DNA of 64,000 nt from Herbiconiux ginsengi (GTDB lineage: Bacteria > Actinomycetota > Actinomycetes > Actinomycetales > Microbacteriaceae): positions 496,001-560,000 of the forward strand of contig NZ_FNPZ01000004.1 in the NCBI RefSeq assembly GCF_900107435.1, given 5' to 3'. The translations under genes and the position numbers were made by a program. Under the pieces are notes generated by a model. That model was not told where the DNA came from. It was given only the letters and a program-made list of their open reading frames with translations, and searched no databases. The first letter of the stretch is position 1. Every line of letters starts with the position of its first letter. Shown piece after piece: positions 22,330 through 30,873 of this stretch.

Positions 22330-22992
22330 TCAGCTCGCGTCATGCGCCTGGTAGAGCGGAGCGCACCAGGCGGGGGAGGTGGCCATGATCTCGCTGGTGC
22401 GGGCATCCGCGTCGGTGTCGTCGCTGTTGGCCCAGTCTTCGAACACGCCCACCGAGCCGCCCGCGATGTAGGCGGCGGCCGTCGCGGCGTCGATGCCGGT
22501 GGCGACGCCGTGGCGCTGCCAGATCGACACCGAGATGGATGCGCGTCTCAGCAGCCGCTGGAAGAGTTCGCGGCGGAACCCGGCGTCGACCCGAGTGCTG
22601 AACATCATGCGGTAGGCGGCGCGGTGCTCGCGGATGTGGATCAGTTCGCGGCGCACCGACTCCGCATAGGCCGCGGTGATGGCCTCGGGGGAGGATTCGT
22701 CGAAGCTGGACGGGTCGTCGGCCACGTTCGCCAGCTCGTCGAGCATACGGGCGAATGCGTCGGCGGCGAAGGCGTAGATGTCGGCGAAGTGTCCGTAGAA
22801 GGTGGTGCGGTGCACGCCCGCCGTTCGGCACAGCTCGGAGATGCTGATCTCGGTGAGATCGTGATCGCGCAGCAGATCGAAGAGGGCGGTGGTGAGGGCT
22901 TCGTGCGTTCGGGCGGCTCGTGGCTCGGTGAGATTGACGGACGCACCCTGACGTCGGGATGGGGCTGAGGGCACAGCGGTTGACTGGGGCAT
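22330..22992 (-). CDS. TetR family transcriptional regulator
   Basis: A 220-residue repressor. The helix-turn-helix occupies about residues 45-70 (ISISELCRTAGVHRTTFYGHF). The rest is the variable ligand domain, close to the TetR_C 7/DhaS-like type. I chose ATG 22992; TTG 22998 is an alternative. A -10-like CATAAT on the minus strand (22998-23003) lies five bases before the ATG, so the mRNA is probably leaderless. A perfect palindrome at 23029-23053 is a likely operator. Confidence 0.88.
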   Translation of the reverse strand: MPQSTAVPSAPSRRQGASVNLTEPRAARTHEALTTALFDLLRDHDLTEISISELCRTAGVHRTTFYGHFADIYAFAADAFARMLDELANVADDPSSFDESSPEAITAAYAESVRRELIHIREHRAAYRMMFSTRVDAGFRRELFQRLLRRASISVSIWQRHGVATGIDAATAAAYIAGGSVGVFEDWANSDDTDADARTSEIMATSPAWCAPLYQAHDAS

Positions 22993-23028
22993 GGTCAATT
23001 ATGTACCGACGAACTCGGGAAGACGATG

Positions 23029-23053
23029 AGTTTGGGAGTGTGAGTCCCAAACT
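23029..23053. promoter_or_regulatory. palindromic operator candidate upstream of tetR
   Basis: AGTTTGGGA, a 7-base spacer and TCCCAAACT form a perfect 9-bp inverted repeat 26 bases upstream of the tetR -10 box. Size and position suit a TetR dimer site for autoregulation. The rest of 23054-23344 holds no gene that I can support. Confidence 0.5.
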
Positions 23054-23344
23054 ATGCGGAAAGCCGTGCGGTGCCTGCGGGCCGGCACGTCGCCGCAGGA
23101 CATCGTGCTCGTGGGGCGCGCGATCGGGAGGTTGGTGAGGGAGGGCGCTGCGGGGGCCGTTCGGGTCATCCCCACAGCGCGCCTCTGCGACTGATCCTAT
23201 GCATCTGCATGGAGCGCTGTCGGCGACTCGGTGCAATCCGTTATCGGGTCGTGATTCGCGGGTGCGCGTCAGCGGGGCGGTCGCGGAGGCGCTATCATGG
23301 ACAAGTTGTCTGGAGCGCCTTCGGGTGTTTCCGGCGGCAAGCCA

Positions 23345-23419
<75 letters not shown>

Positions 23420-23524
23420 AGATGTAAAATACCTGATCAAGCCACTATTTGGCTTGGATTGTTTTCTCTCGCTCTTGGGGGATCTGTACCCAATCTGTAC
23501 CCCGGTCAGGGGGTTCAGGCGTTT

Positions 23525-23890
23525 TTAGCTCCTCATCGAGGCCTCCCGGAGGCTTCGGCTTACGCGCGCTGCGGCGTTCTGCAATGCGGTGTCGTCAGTG
23601 TGAGGGGTACGCCAGCGTTGTCTCGACCGACGCATGCCCCGAGGATGTCACTCACGACGTGGATCGAGACGCCTGCGTTCGCGAATTACGTTGCACCCGC
23701 AGGTCGACGGTCGTGATCACGCAACCCGGCAAACCGAGACCCGCAGCGAGCGCGTTCCACATTGTTGCGTCGCGCACCGCTACGCTCGTGATGCCGCCGC
23801 CGTGCGGTCCCCGAAATAGTGGCACGTCGCGGGCCCGTTGCGGCGTGAGTCTGCGCAGAACCGGCTCAAGCGGCGCGACTATGGGGTACA
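23525..23890 (-). pseudogene. tyrosine integrase remnant (C-terminal part)
   Basis: Read on the minus strand, this stretch matches the last about 115 residues of the intact integrase at 46586-47554, for example LEPVLRRLTPQRARDVPLF against LENVLRRLTMQRARDEPLL. The frame breaks right after GLGLPG, before the HxxR catalytic motif, and the N-terminal two thirds are missing. At about 23890 the similarity stops and the uppP remnant begins, so a deletion joined the two. It cannot be active. Confidence 0.85.
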
Positions 23891-24406
23891 GGGCGGGCCC
23901 GACGTCCCTTCCTGGTGGGTGACGACTTTGACGAGCTCGTAGAAGCCGCTGTCCAACACGGCGGGGATCGCGAAGAGGAACGAGTAGCGCGCGACTGTCT
24001 TGAGCTCGTATCCGAGGAACAGGCTGGCGGAGATCGTTCCGCCCGACCGTGATACCCCGGGGATGAGGGCCAGCGCCTGCGCGAACCCGAAGACGGCGGC
24101 GTGCGGAACGGTAATGTCTCGGACCCGGCGCCTCTTGGCTCCCACCGGGTCGGCGATGCCGAAGACGATCAGGGTCGTCGCGACGATCTGGAGCGACCGC
24201 AGTACCGATTCGATCGCCGACTGGAAGGTGCCTCCGAGCACGGCGGCCTCGGTGCCGAGCCGCGTGATGGCGGTGAACGCGGCTCCAGGGTCGGCTCCCG
24301 TGCCGAGCAATTCGCCGACGATCCTGATATGCGCGCTCGAGGATATCGGGAGGAACCCGGTCAGGACCTGCGCGAAGCCCAGGATGATGGCGTTGATCAC
24401 GGTCAT
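23879..24406 (-). pseudogene. uppP: degenerate undecaprenyl-diphosphatase (UppP/BacA)
   Basis: The open frame encodes 175 residues instead of the usual 270-290. The N-terminus ([20 protein letters not shown]) and the PGVSRSGGT phosphatase motif are recognisable. About 50 residues are missing after LGTEAAVL, a further short piece is missing before VGAKRR, and the C-terminal third is lost where it meets the integrase remnant. The second acidic residue of the ExxxE/QxxxE catalytic motif is Gly17, so activity is unlikely. A good start (ATG with GGAGG upstream) remains. The intact enzyme recycles the lipid carrier of peptidoglycan synthesis at the membrane. Confidence 0.82.
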
Positions 24407-24465
24407 GCAGCGATTCCTCCGGCTCCATGAGATGCGGTTCTCTCGCTGGAGCACAGGCTCGCAGT

Positions 24466-24495
24466 ACTTGAGTGTTCACGCGGCGACGGTATTAT
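24466..24495 (+). promoter_or_regulatory. promoter of the propeller/FN3 gene
   Basis: TTGAGT (24466-24471), an 18-base spacer and TATTAT (24490-24495) form a good vegetative-type promoter. It would give a leader of about 75 bases before the GTG at 24576. Confidence 0.5.
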
Positions 24496-24575
24496 CCCGC
24501 TGGCACGCCGAGTCGACGAAGGTCGTGTGTGGCGTGCCACGAGCACCCGAGCTCACCGGTTCGAAGGGCGAACAC

Positions 24576-26783
24576 GTGACGGCCAGTCCGAAGCAGTCTG
24601 TACGCAGCAGGAGGACCTGGTTCGCGTGCGCCGCGCTAGTCGCGATGGTGGGAGTGATCGCCATCGCATCTGTGCTCGCCGAGAAGCCATCGGAGCGCCC
24701 GATGTCTGGCGATTCCGGCGTCTGGGTGGCGAATGCGGCATTGGACCGCGTCGGCCGGTTCGACGTCGGAATCAGCGAGCTCAACACGGTGACGCTCGAA
24801 CCGGTGACGGATCCTGTCGTCGCGCAGAGCGGAGCCGTCGTCCTGGCCCTGGATGCGTCATCGAACTCCTTGGAGCAGATCGACCCCGCCACCGCTCGGA
24901 TCGTACGATCGACGACGGTTCCTCTGGGCGCTCGGGCCGTTGTGGCCCTCGCCGAGACCGTGATCTCCGCACCGAACGGTGATCTGTGGGTCGTGCCTTC
25001 CGACGATGTCGATGCCCTCGACGCCGCGACGGCGCCCGATCTCCGCCTCGGCGGGGGCGGCGTGGTCTCCACGACTCCCGACGGAGGAGTGCTTGCGGTG
25101 TCGACAGCGGATGACGCCGTGTTCCGTTCCGAGCCGGGCGTGCCTCTCACCAGCGCTCCCCGCACGCCGGTCGACTTGTCGGGTGGGTCCATCCAGGCGG
25201 TGGGCACATCTCACGGCTGGATAGTGCACGAAGCCGATTCTGCGACGCTACTGACGTCGACGGGGCCGATCGACTTGAGCGGTGTGCTATCGCGGACGAA
25301 TTCCGTTGTCGCTCTGCAGCAGTCCGCAGACACACCGCGACGGCCTGCCGCGTCGTCGCAACCTGAGCGCGCCTACCTGGCAACCAGCACTACCCTCGTC
25401 GAAGCCGATCTCGCGACCCACGAAGTCCGGCGCGTCTCAACGGGCCATTCCGGGCATCCCGCTCGACCGGTCGTGGTGGGCGGATGCACCTACGCGGCCT
25501 GGTCCGACGGATCGACGTGGCGAAGCTGTCGGCCGGATGGAGGTGGTGAGCCCGTGGTCACCACCGGCGTACTTCCTGACATGCGGGCGGATGCGCAGCT
25601 GGTCTTCCAGACCAACGGCGATGGCGTTCTCCTCAACGACCCCGACACGGGATCGGTGTGGGCTGTTCAAGCCGACAATCAGGTCGTCGGCAACTGGGGT
25701 GAGATCATCCTGGCGGAGGGCGGTTCGCTGCCGGTGACGGCCGTGGGGGAGGAGGGAGCGAAGCCATCGGCCGAGCCCTCCGACGTATTCGTGCCGCTGC
25801 CAACGGCAGAAACGCCATCGCCGAAGGAGACGCCTCGCATCGACGAGTCGCCACTGACGGCCGAGCCGCCGCCTTCGCCGGCAGACCCGCCCGCGGCTGA
25901 CCCACCGGCCGCGCCCGAAGGTCCGACCCCGCTCCTCATCCAGCCGACACCGGTGACGGCGGTACTCGACGAGAGCACGGGAACGGTTACCCTCGCGTGG
26001 GCGCCATTCGGCGGAGTCGTCGCATCATCCGGCGGCTACTTCGCGCAGAATCTCGGCCTCGACGGCTCTCAGACATCCGCTCCGTGCACGGGGCAGAGCA
26101 AACCGCCGAGCGGCGGCGAGGTCGTAGCGACGGGCGATTCGACCACGATCACCTTCTCCGGCGTCGACCGGCCGGGCGCGACCTACGGGTTCCTGGTGTG
26201 GGGTTACAACGACCACGGGTGCGCGGCCAGCGCCCTGGTGACCGTGTCGCCCCATCCGTCGCCCTCGCAGATCACCGCGCTGACCGGAGGCATGATCGAA
26301 TCGGGCACCGCGTGGGAGTACCGCATCGACGAGATCGGTCCCACCGCCGATCACTACGAGGTGCAGCGGATGGACAGGGAAGAGGGCGTGGGTGGGATCG
26401 CACGATTCTTCGGCACCGGCGTCATCCCGCGCACCCTGACCGAGGGCCCCTTCGGAACGCCGTACGCGTTCCGCATCCGCGGCTGCAACGCCGAGTCGGA
26501 CGGGGGAGCGTGCGGTCCGTGGCTCGAATCGTCGGCGCCTGATGCGTCGCTGACGCTCGAACCGACGGATCTCCTCTACGACGAATCGGCCGCGGTCTGG
26601 ACCTGGGCTGCGGCACCCGACAACGCCGGGCTGGAGGCGGTCATCTTGTGCGGAAGCTTCTCGGGTGCGGGTGGCAAGTTCACGGCCGACAGCACCCATT
26701 GCGGCATGGACTCCGTGGTTGCCTCAGGCGATGCCTGGCTCAAGGTCGTCGTCAGCGGGCACTCCTACCGCTTCCGGCCGTGA
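24576..26783 (+). CDS. exported/membrane-anchored propeller-FN3 surface protein
   Basis: A 735-residue protein. A single N-terminal hydrophobic segment (about 10-33, TWFACAALVAMVGVIAIASV) acts as a signal anchor. Residues about 45-380 are beta-rich with repeats of the type found in propellers (VWVANAALDRVGRFD, then further VWV/LWVV strands). A Pro/Glu/Ala linker (about 390-450) leads to two or three fibronectin type III-like domains (about 455-735) with several Cys. The N-terminus resembles the much larger Ig-like/FN3 proteins that in Actinobacteria precede MoxR, DUF58 and transglutaminase genes, none of which is here. GTG start with GAAGG eight bases upstream. Function unknown; a cell-surface role is likely. 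Confidence 0.78.
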   Translation: MTASPKQSVRSRRTWFACAALVAMVGVIAIASVLAEKPSERPMSGDSGVWVANAALDRVGRFDVGISELNTVTLEPVTDPVVAQSGAVVLALDASSNSLEQIDPATARIVRSTTVPLGARAVVALAETVISAPNGDLWVVPSDDVDALDAATAPDLRLGGGGVVSTTPDGGVLAVSTADDAVFRSEPGVPLTSAPRTPVDLSGGSIQAVGTSHGWIVHEADSATLLTSTGPIDLSGVLSRTNSVVALQQSADTPRRPAASSQPERAYLATSTTLVEADLATHEVRRVSTGHSGHPARPVVVGGCTYAAWSDGSTWRSCRPDGGGEPVVTTGVLPDMRADAQLVFQTNGDGVLLNDPDTGSVWAVQADNQVVGNWGEIILAEGGSLPVTAVGEEGAKPSAEPSDVFVPLPTAETPSPKETPRIDESPLTAEPPPSPADPPAADPPAAPEGPTPLLIQPTPVTAVLDESTGTVTLAWAPFGGVVASSGGYFAQNLGLDGSQTSAPCTGQSKPPSGGEVVATGDSTTITFSGVDRPGATYGFLVWGYNDHGCAASALVTVSPHPSPSQITALTGGMIESGTAWEYRIDEIGPTADHYEVQRMDREEGVGGIARFFGTGVIPRTLTEGPFGTPYAFRIRGCNAESDGGACGPWLESSAPDASLTLEPTDLLYDESAAVWTWAAAPDNAGLEAVILCGSFSGAGGKFTADSTHCGMDSVVASGDAWLKVVVSGHSYRFRP

Positions 26784-26805
26784 GTGAGTGCCCGCCGAGC
26801 GCTGC

Positions 26806-27369
26806 TCAGTCGATGTAGACGGATGAGGCGACGTTGTTGAACGAGCCCATCGTCGTCTTGGACACGAACGGGCCGTAGGCCGTTCCGTCGTAGAGGGTGT
26901 CGGCGTAGAAGGTGGCCTGACAGCCGTTCGACGACTGGAACGATTCGAAGCGATCGCTCCACGTACCGAGGTTCTGGAAACCGTAAGCCACCGCGTTGCA
27001 GATGTTCGCGTTCGAACTGAAGTAACTGTTGCTGAGACCGGTCATGTTCTGCCCGTCGTATCCGGTCAGTAGCAGATAGTCGACCAATGCCCCGGTCGGT
27101 GCGGCCGAACGGCTTGCAGATTCGCCCGTGACGAGGGGGCGGCCGGTGGCGAGCTCGATCGCTTCGACCGGGTCGAGGGCGGCGTCGAAGCATCCGGTCT
27201 GGCCGGTGTCGACGTTCGTCCAGCAGGACTGTGCCGGTTCGGTCGGGGAGGCCGAGGCCGAGGCCGAAGCCGAAGTGGCGGTGAGTATGGTGAGCGCGGC
27301 GGCGGCCGCGAGGCCGAGTGCTGCGAGACGCCGCACTGGGGCGGGACGAGGAGGAGTCTGAGTGTGCAT
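26806..27369 (-). CDS. secreted beta/gamma-crystallin-like protein
   Basis: A 187-residue protein with a clear signal peptide (residues 1-38, ending in an Ala/Ser run). The mature part has four or five Cys and two Greek-key-like segments (LTGYDGQNMTG and TLYDGTAYGPF, the latter ending GSFNNVASSVYI). Such repeats occur in bacterial crystallin-like proteins and in family I36 protease inhibitors. An extracellular inhibitor or matrix role is possible. No strong Shine-Dalgarno sequence is present before the ATG; TTG 12 bases upstream is an alternative start. It converges on the FN3 gene with a gap of only 22 bases. Confidence 0.7.
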   Translation of the reverse strand: MHTQTPPRPAPVRRLAALGLAAAAALTILTATSASASASASPTEPAQSCWTNVDTGQTGCFDAALDPVEAIELATGRPLVTGESASRSAAPTGALVDYLLLTGYDGQNMTGLSNSYFSSNANICNAVAYGFQNLGTWSDRFESFQSSNGCQATFYADTLYDGTAYGPFVSKTTMGSFNNVASSVYID

Positions 27370-27614
27370 GGCGACATTCAAGCGCTCGCGGAAAGCTGAG
27401 GGAGGACGGACGCGTGAAGCTTTGCCCGTCCAGATGAGCGGCGCGAACCGGCGTCGTGACGCACCGGAGAACACTTCGCAGCCTGGGTAACGCCAGGCCG
27501 AACGGCGACATATATAAGGAGTGAATTCCGTATTCTGACAGCGATCGGAGGTGCTCCAGTCGCCTGGGAACGCCGATTGCTTTGGCCGGTCGATGGTGCG
27601 GTACAGTCCGAGAA

Positions 27615-28166
27615 ATGAACGATCCGGGGGACGAACGTCTGCTCGCCGACGCGCTACGCGGCGATGAGCGGGCCTTCGCCGCGTTCTACGACCGGCACGT
27701 CGAGCCGCTATATCTACTTGCGCTGCGGGAGCTCGGCGACGAAGACGAAGCGCAGGAGGTGACCCAGGAGGTGTTCGCGATCGCCTGGCGCAAAGCCCGC
27801 CGCATCCGCCTGGTGGGCGGTTCAGCCGCCTCATGGCTGGAAGCGACCTGCCGGAACGTCGCCGCCAACCGGATGCGGTCGGTGCGACGGCGGCCCGTCA
27901 TGACTCCGGTCGAAGAACTCGGCCATACGCTGGCGGAGACAGACCGGGTGGATGAAGAATTCGATTCGCGGCTGTTGATGGGGCGACTGGAGACGGAGGT
28001 GCTGTCGATGCCCGAGCTCGACCAGCAGGTCTACCGGTCGATTCTGCGTGATGGTCTGTCGTACGACGAGACCGCCGAGGCGCTCGGGATCTCGACCGCG
28101 TCGGTGCGCAAACGCCTCAACCGTGTGCGCACCCGCCTCCGCAAGCGGGCGGAGGGCGAGCGATGA
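27615..28166 (+). CDS. ECF (sigma-70 family) RNA polymerase sigma factor
   Basis: A 183-residue protein with region 2 (AFAAFYDRHVEPLYLLALREL ending in EVTQEVFAIAW, about 20-62) and region 4 (LDQQVYRSILRDGLSYDETAEALGI, about 130-160, with the helix-turn-helix ISTASVRKRLNR). No region 3, as expected for ECF factors. ATG 27615 was chosen because the sequence upstream does not look coding. It overlaps the next gene (ATGA). An A/T-rich patch with TATAAG at about 27513 may hold the promoter. Confidence 0.9.
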   Translation: MNDPGDERLLADALRGDERAFAAFYDRHVEPLYLLALRELGDEDEAQEVTQEVFAIAWRKARRIRLVGGSAASWLEATCRNVAANRMRSVRRRPVMTPVEELGHTLAETDRVDEEFDSRLLMGRLETEVLSMPELDQQVYRSILRDGLSYDETAEALGISTASVRKRLNRVRTRLRKRAEGER

Positions 28167-28636
28167 CGCCCGAACCACGGCTGAGCGATGAGCGCCGGTC
28201 GAACATGCGGCGGTGGGTGCTCGACTACGTCGACCGTCGCAAACGGCGCCGCCGCCGACTCGCGATCGCCGGTGCCGGCGTCATCGGTGTCGCCGCATTG
28301 AGCGCCGCCGCATGGGTCGTGACGGCTCCGCAATCCGTGCAGGAACGCACCGTGAGCTGCTACTCCGCGGCGAGCCTGGACTCCACTATCGCTGCCGGTG
28401 AGCGCTACAGCGGCGAGGCCGTGGGTGATCCGGGCGAGCATGCGCTCGGCATGTGTGCCGCACTCTGGTCCGCCGGCGTGCTGGGCGGGTCGACGCCGCC
28501 GTCCACCGGGCCGACCGATGCGCCCGTGCCTGAGCTGACGCTGTGCGTGCGCGCCGACCAGACCCTCGCCGTCTTCCCCACCGGGGACTCCGGATTCTGC
28601 GCGGCCAACGGCCTCGCGCTGTACGTCAAACCCTGA
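28163..28636 (+). CDS. single-pass membrane protein cotranscribed with the ECF sigma factor
   Basis: A 157-residue protein. An Arg-rich N-terminal 30 residues (VDRRKRRRRRLA) lies in the cytoplasm, followed by a membrane segment (about 33-55) and an extracytoplasmic domain with four Cys. The start overlaps the sigma stop by four bases, the usual layout for sigma/anti-sigma pairs. It lacks the zinc-binding HxxxCxxC motif of ZAS anti-sigma factors, so an anti-sigma role is only inferred. The 271-base gap after it holds no gene; a GGAACC at 28672 resembles an ECF -35 element. Confidence 0.7.
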   Translation: MTPEPRLSDERRSNMRRWVLDYVDRRKRRRRRLAIAGAGVIGVAALSAAAWVVTAPQSVQERTVSCYSAASLDSTIAAGERYSGEAVGDPGEHALGMCAALWSAGVLGGSTPPSTGPTDAPVPELTLCVRADQTLAVFPTGDSGFCAANGLALYVKP

Positions 28637-28907
28637 CTCACGAGGCTTCCGCGCCCGAGTACGCCCCGGGTGGAACCCTTCTATTTCCGGCGTGACGCCA
28701 TCGTTACCCCTCTTGAAGCGGCTTCACGAAGAGTTCATCGTCTCGATCACGAACCCGGGTAGACAGTTCGCGAAACCGTCCTGAGCAGGCCGGTCCGGGG
28801 GTGGACCGCAGCATCCATACTCGATTCGAGCGGTACGAACGGGGCCTGAAACGCCGGGCGAATCACTCACGCTCCGTCGGGTGACGGGCTGACATGCAGG
28901 GGGAAAA

Positions 28908-29513
28908 ATGGTGGGTTCGACGAGCACTCCGCGAGTCGCTTTCGTCGAATTCGCGAACAGCGAGCAACGGATGCTGCAGCGCTACCGCGAATTCCTCGAG
29001 CAGGTCGAGCGGGCAGCTGATCCTGTCGCGGGAGTAGTCGTCGAACCACAGCCGCATTGGGTCGCCGCCGATTCATCCGACCTGCACCTCTGGCGCCTGT
29101 GCGGACTCAACCAGCGCGAGGTCGGGCGAAGCGCCCGAACCTTCTCCAGCATCGACAAGGCGAGGCGCAACGCCGAAGCCATCGTGGCTGCCGGAGACCA
29201 CCTCACCGTTCACCTCGTGCACGACGGGATGAGCCACCTCTGGTACATCTCGCTCTTCGGCTCTCCGGCACTGGTCGGTGTCGGCCGCTACCCGCGGGAG
29301 GATCGCGCCCAGCATGCAGCGGCGACCGCCAAGCGTCTCATCGCCGCCGCAGTTGTACAGGCCGGCTCGAAGCGACTGCCCCTGGCAGCAACCGGACCGC
29401 TGAGCCTCGGCCCGGCCTCCGCCCACAGATTTCCGTCTTCGAACTCGGGGGATTCGCGCCCGGAAAACGGAATGCCCGCCCCAGCCGATCTGGGAACGGG
29501 CACCCGCGAATAA
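28908..29513 (+). CDS. hypothetical protein, possible YegP/DUF1508-like repeats
   Basis: A 201-residue protein with AGGGGGA a few bases before the ATG. The middle part has two similar blocks (about 62-95, LWRLCGLNQREVGRSARTF, and about 108-145, LWYISLFGSPALVGVGRYP), reminiscent of the tandem repeats of YegP-like proteins. The last about 45 residues are Pro/Ser/Gly-rich and disordered. No signal peptide. It lies 53 bases before the large envelope cluster. Family assignment is weak and function is unknown. Confidence 0.6.
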   Translation: MVGSTSTPRVAFVEFANSEQRMLQRYREFLEQVERAADPVAGVVVEPQPHWVAADSSDLHLWRLCGLNQREVGRSARTFSSIDKARRNAEAIVAAGDHLTVHLVHDGMSHLWYISLFGSPALVGVGRYPREDRAQHAAATAKRLIAAAVVQAGSKRLPLAATGPLSLGPASAHRFPSSNSGDSRPENGMPAPADLGTGTRE

Positions 29514-29566
29514 CACCCTTACGTCTGCTGCAACAGCGTAAGAAATCTCACTATAGGAGAAGCACT

Positions 29567-30736
29567 GTGTTGAAAACAAGTCGTGCCCTGAAGGCCACGG
29601 TCGTCGCCGGCCTCACCTTCGGACTCATTACGGCGGGCGCCTCTGCCGCGAACGCCGAGCCGGTTCCGTCAGGCTTCCGCACCTACGCGGCCGTCGGATC
29701 CGACACCATCCAGGACGTCTACAACGAGCTGAGCAACACCTACTTCACGAGCATCGCGTCGTACAACGCGTTCCCGGCCGGCACCATCACCACCAAGTCG
29801 GGCATTTCGGCGTTCGCTCGCCCCGCCGGCTCGGGCGACGGCGTGAAGGCGCTCAGCGCCTCGTGGAGCACCACCTCCAACACCTTCACCAACGCCGACG
29901 GCGTCACCTCGCCGGCTCTGCAGTCGGGCAGCATCCACGCCGTGGACATCGCCCGCTCGTCGTCGCGCCCCGGCACCTCGGTCGCGCCCGGCGGCTCGAC
30001 CGACAAGCTGGTCTTCGTGCCACTGGCCCGCGACGCCGTCTCGGTCGCGATCCAGGGTGTGGGCCTCACCGGGGTTCCCACGAACTTCACCACCGCCGAG
30101 CTCCACGCCATCTTCATCGGCACCTCCGCCGGCAACGTGACCGCCGGTTCGGGCTCCACCGACCCGGTGTACAACAAGCCCGGTGGCGGCACCATCACGC
30201 TGCACCCGGAGCTGCCGCAGGCAAGCTCGGGAACCCGCAGCTTCTTCCTCAAGGCGATCGGTCAGGGCGCTGACCCGATCGGTGCCTGGGTGGAGCAGAT
30301 CGGCTCGCCCGAGAACAACGCCAGCACCCTCGGCACCGCCGGTGATATCTCGCCGTTCTCGGTTGCTCAGTGGAACGCACAGAAGGCCGGCCTCGGCGAC
30401 ACGATCACCGGTGCCCCCAACGGCTCGACGCTGAAGATCACGTCGGTCAACTCGAAGGCGACCAACCTCCCCACCGGGCTGGGCGACACGAGCACCATCT
30501 ACGGCGACCTCCAGTCGGAGCCGTCCTCGGCCGTCGGAACCTTCGCCCGCGACGTGTACTCGGTGGTTCCGACCGCTAACTACACGGGCACCCTCGCAAC
30601 GCTCATCAACTCGAGTCTCCGTGATGCCTCCCACCTGGTCGGCGGCAACCCGAAGTACGTGGTGAACGATTACGGTTTTGGCCGCATCGTCTACACGGCG
30701 TCGGAGGGCGAGTACCACTCCAATTGGACCAACTAA
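29567..30736 (+). CDS. secreted PstS-fold substrate-binding-like protein
   Basis: A 389-residue protein with a Sec signal peptide (residues 1-28, cleavage after ASAANA). The mature protein begins with the motif AVGSDTIQDVYNELS, typical of type 2 periplasmic-binding proteins of the PstS group, followed by a Ser/Gly-rich binding loop (FARPAGSGDGVKAL) and IDFARSSR-like IARSSSRPG. There is no lipobox and no C-terminal membrane segment, so it is released or loosely held. Codon choice is strongly biased to C-ending codons, as in highly expressed genes. GTG start with TAGGAGA six bases upstream. It opens the cluster up to 44694 and is followed by a strong hairpin. The ligand is unknown; phosphate is only the family default. 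Confidence 0.85.
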   Translation: MLKTSRALKATVVAGLTFGLITAGASAANAEPVPSGFRTYAAVGSDTIQDVYNELSNTYFTSIASYNAFPAGTITTKSGISAFARPAGSGDGVKALSASWSTTSNTFTNADGVTSPALQSGSIHAVDIARSSSRPGTSVAPGGSTDKLVFVPLARDAVSVAIQGVGLTGVPTNFTTAELHAIFIGTSAGNVTAGSGSTDPVYNKPGGGTITLHPELPQASSGTRSFFLKAIGQGADPIGAWVEQIGSPENNASTLGTAGDISPFSVAQWNAQKAGLGDTITGAPNGSTLKITSVNSKATNLPTGLGDTSTIYGDLQSEPSSAVGTFARDVYSVVPTANYTGTLATLINSSLRDASHLVGGNPKYVVNDYGFGRIVYTASEGEYHSNWTN

Positions 30737-30757
30737 CACCCAGCGGTTGATTCCACG

Positions 30758-30790
30758 GTTGTGCCGGGCGGCCTGTCCGCCCGGCACAAC
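30758..30790 (+). terminator. strong hairpin after the first PstS-like gene
   Basis: A perfect 14-bp stem (GTTGTGCCGGGCGG / CCGCCCGGCACAAC) with a 5-base loop starts 22 bases after the stop codon. There is no T-run. It may be an attenuator or an mRNA 3'-end stabiliser that leaves gene 1 more abundant than the genes behind it. Confidence 0.65.
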
Positions 30791-30873
30791 TCCGCGCCGG
30801 CCACCCCGACTTCCCTCCCACCAATGAATCGCAGACCAATCCCGGTCGGCCCGACGAAAGGCACTTCCTCTCG

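Noticed and set aside
24000-24575. Upstream extension of the propeller/FN3 frame by 190 codons
   Set aside because: It runs antisense through the uppP remnant. The GTG at 24576 has a ribosome site and is followed by a signal anchor.
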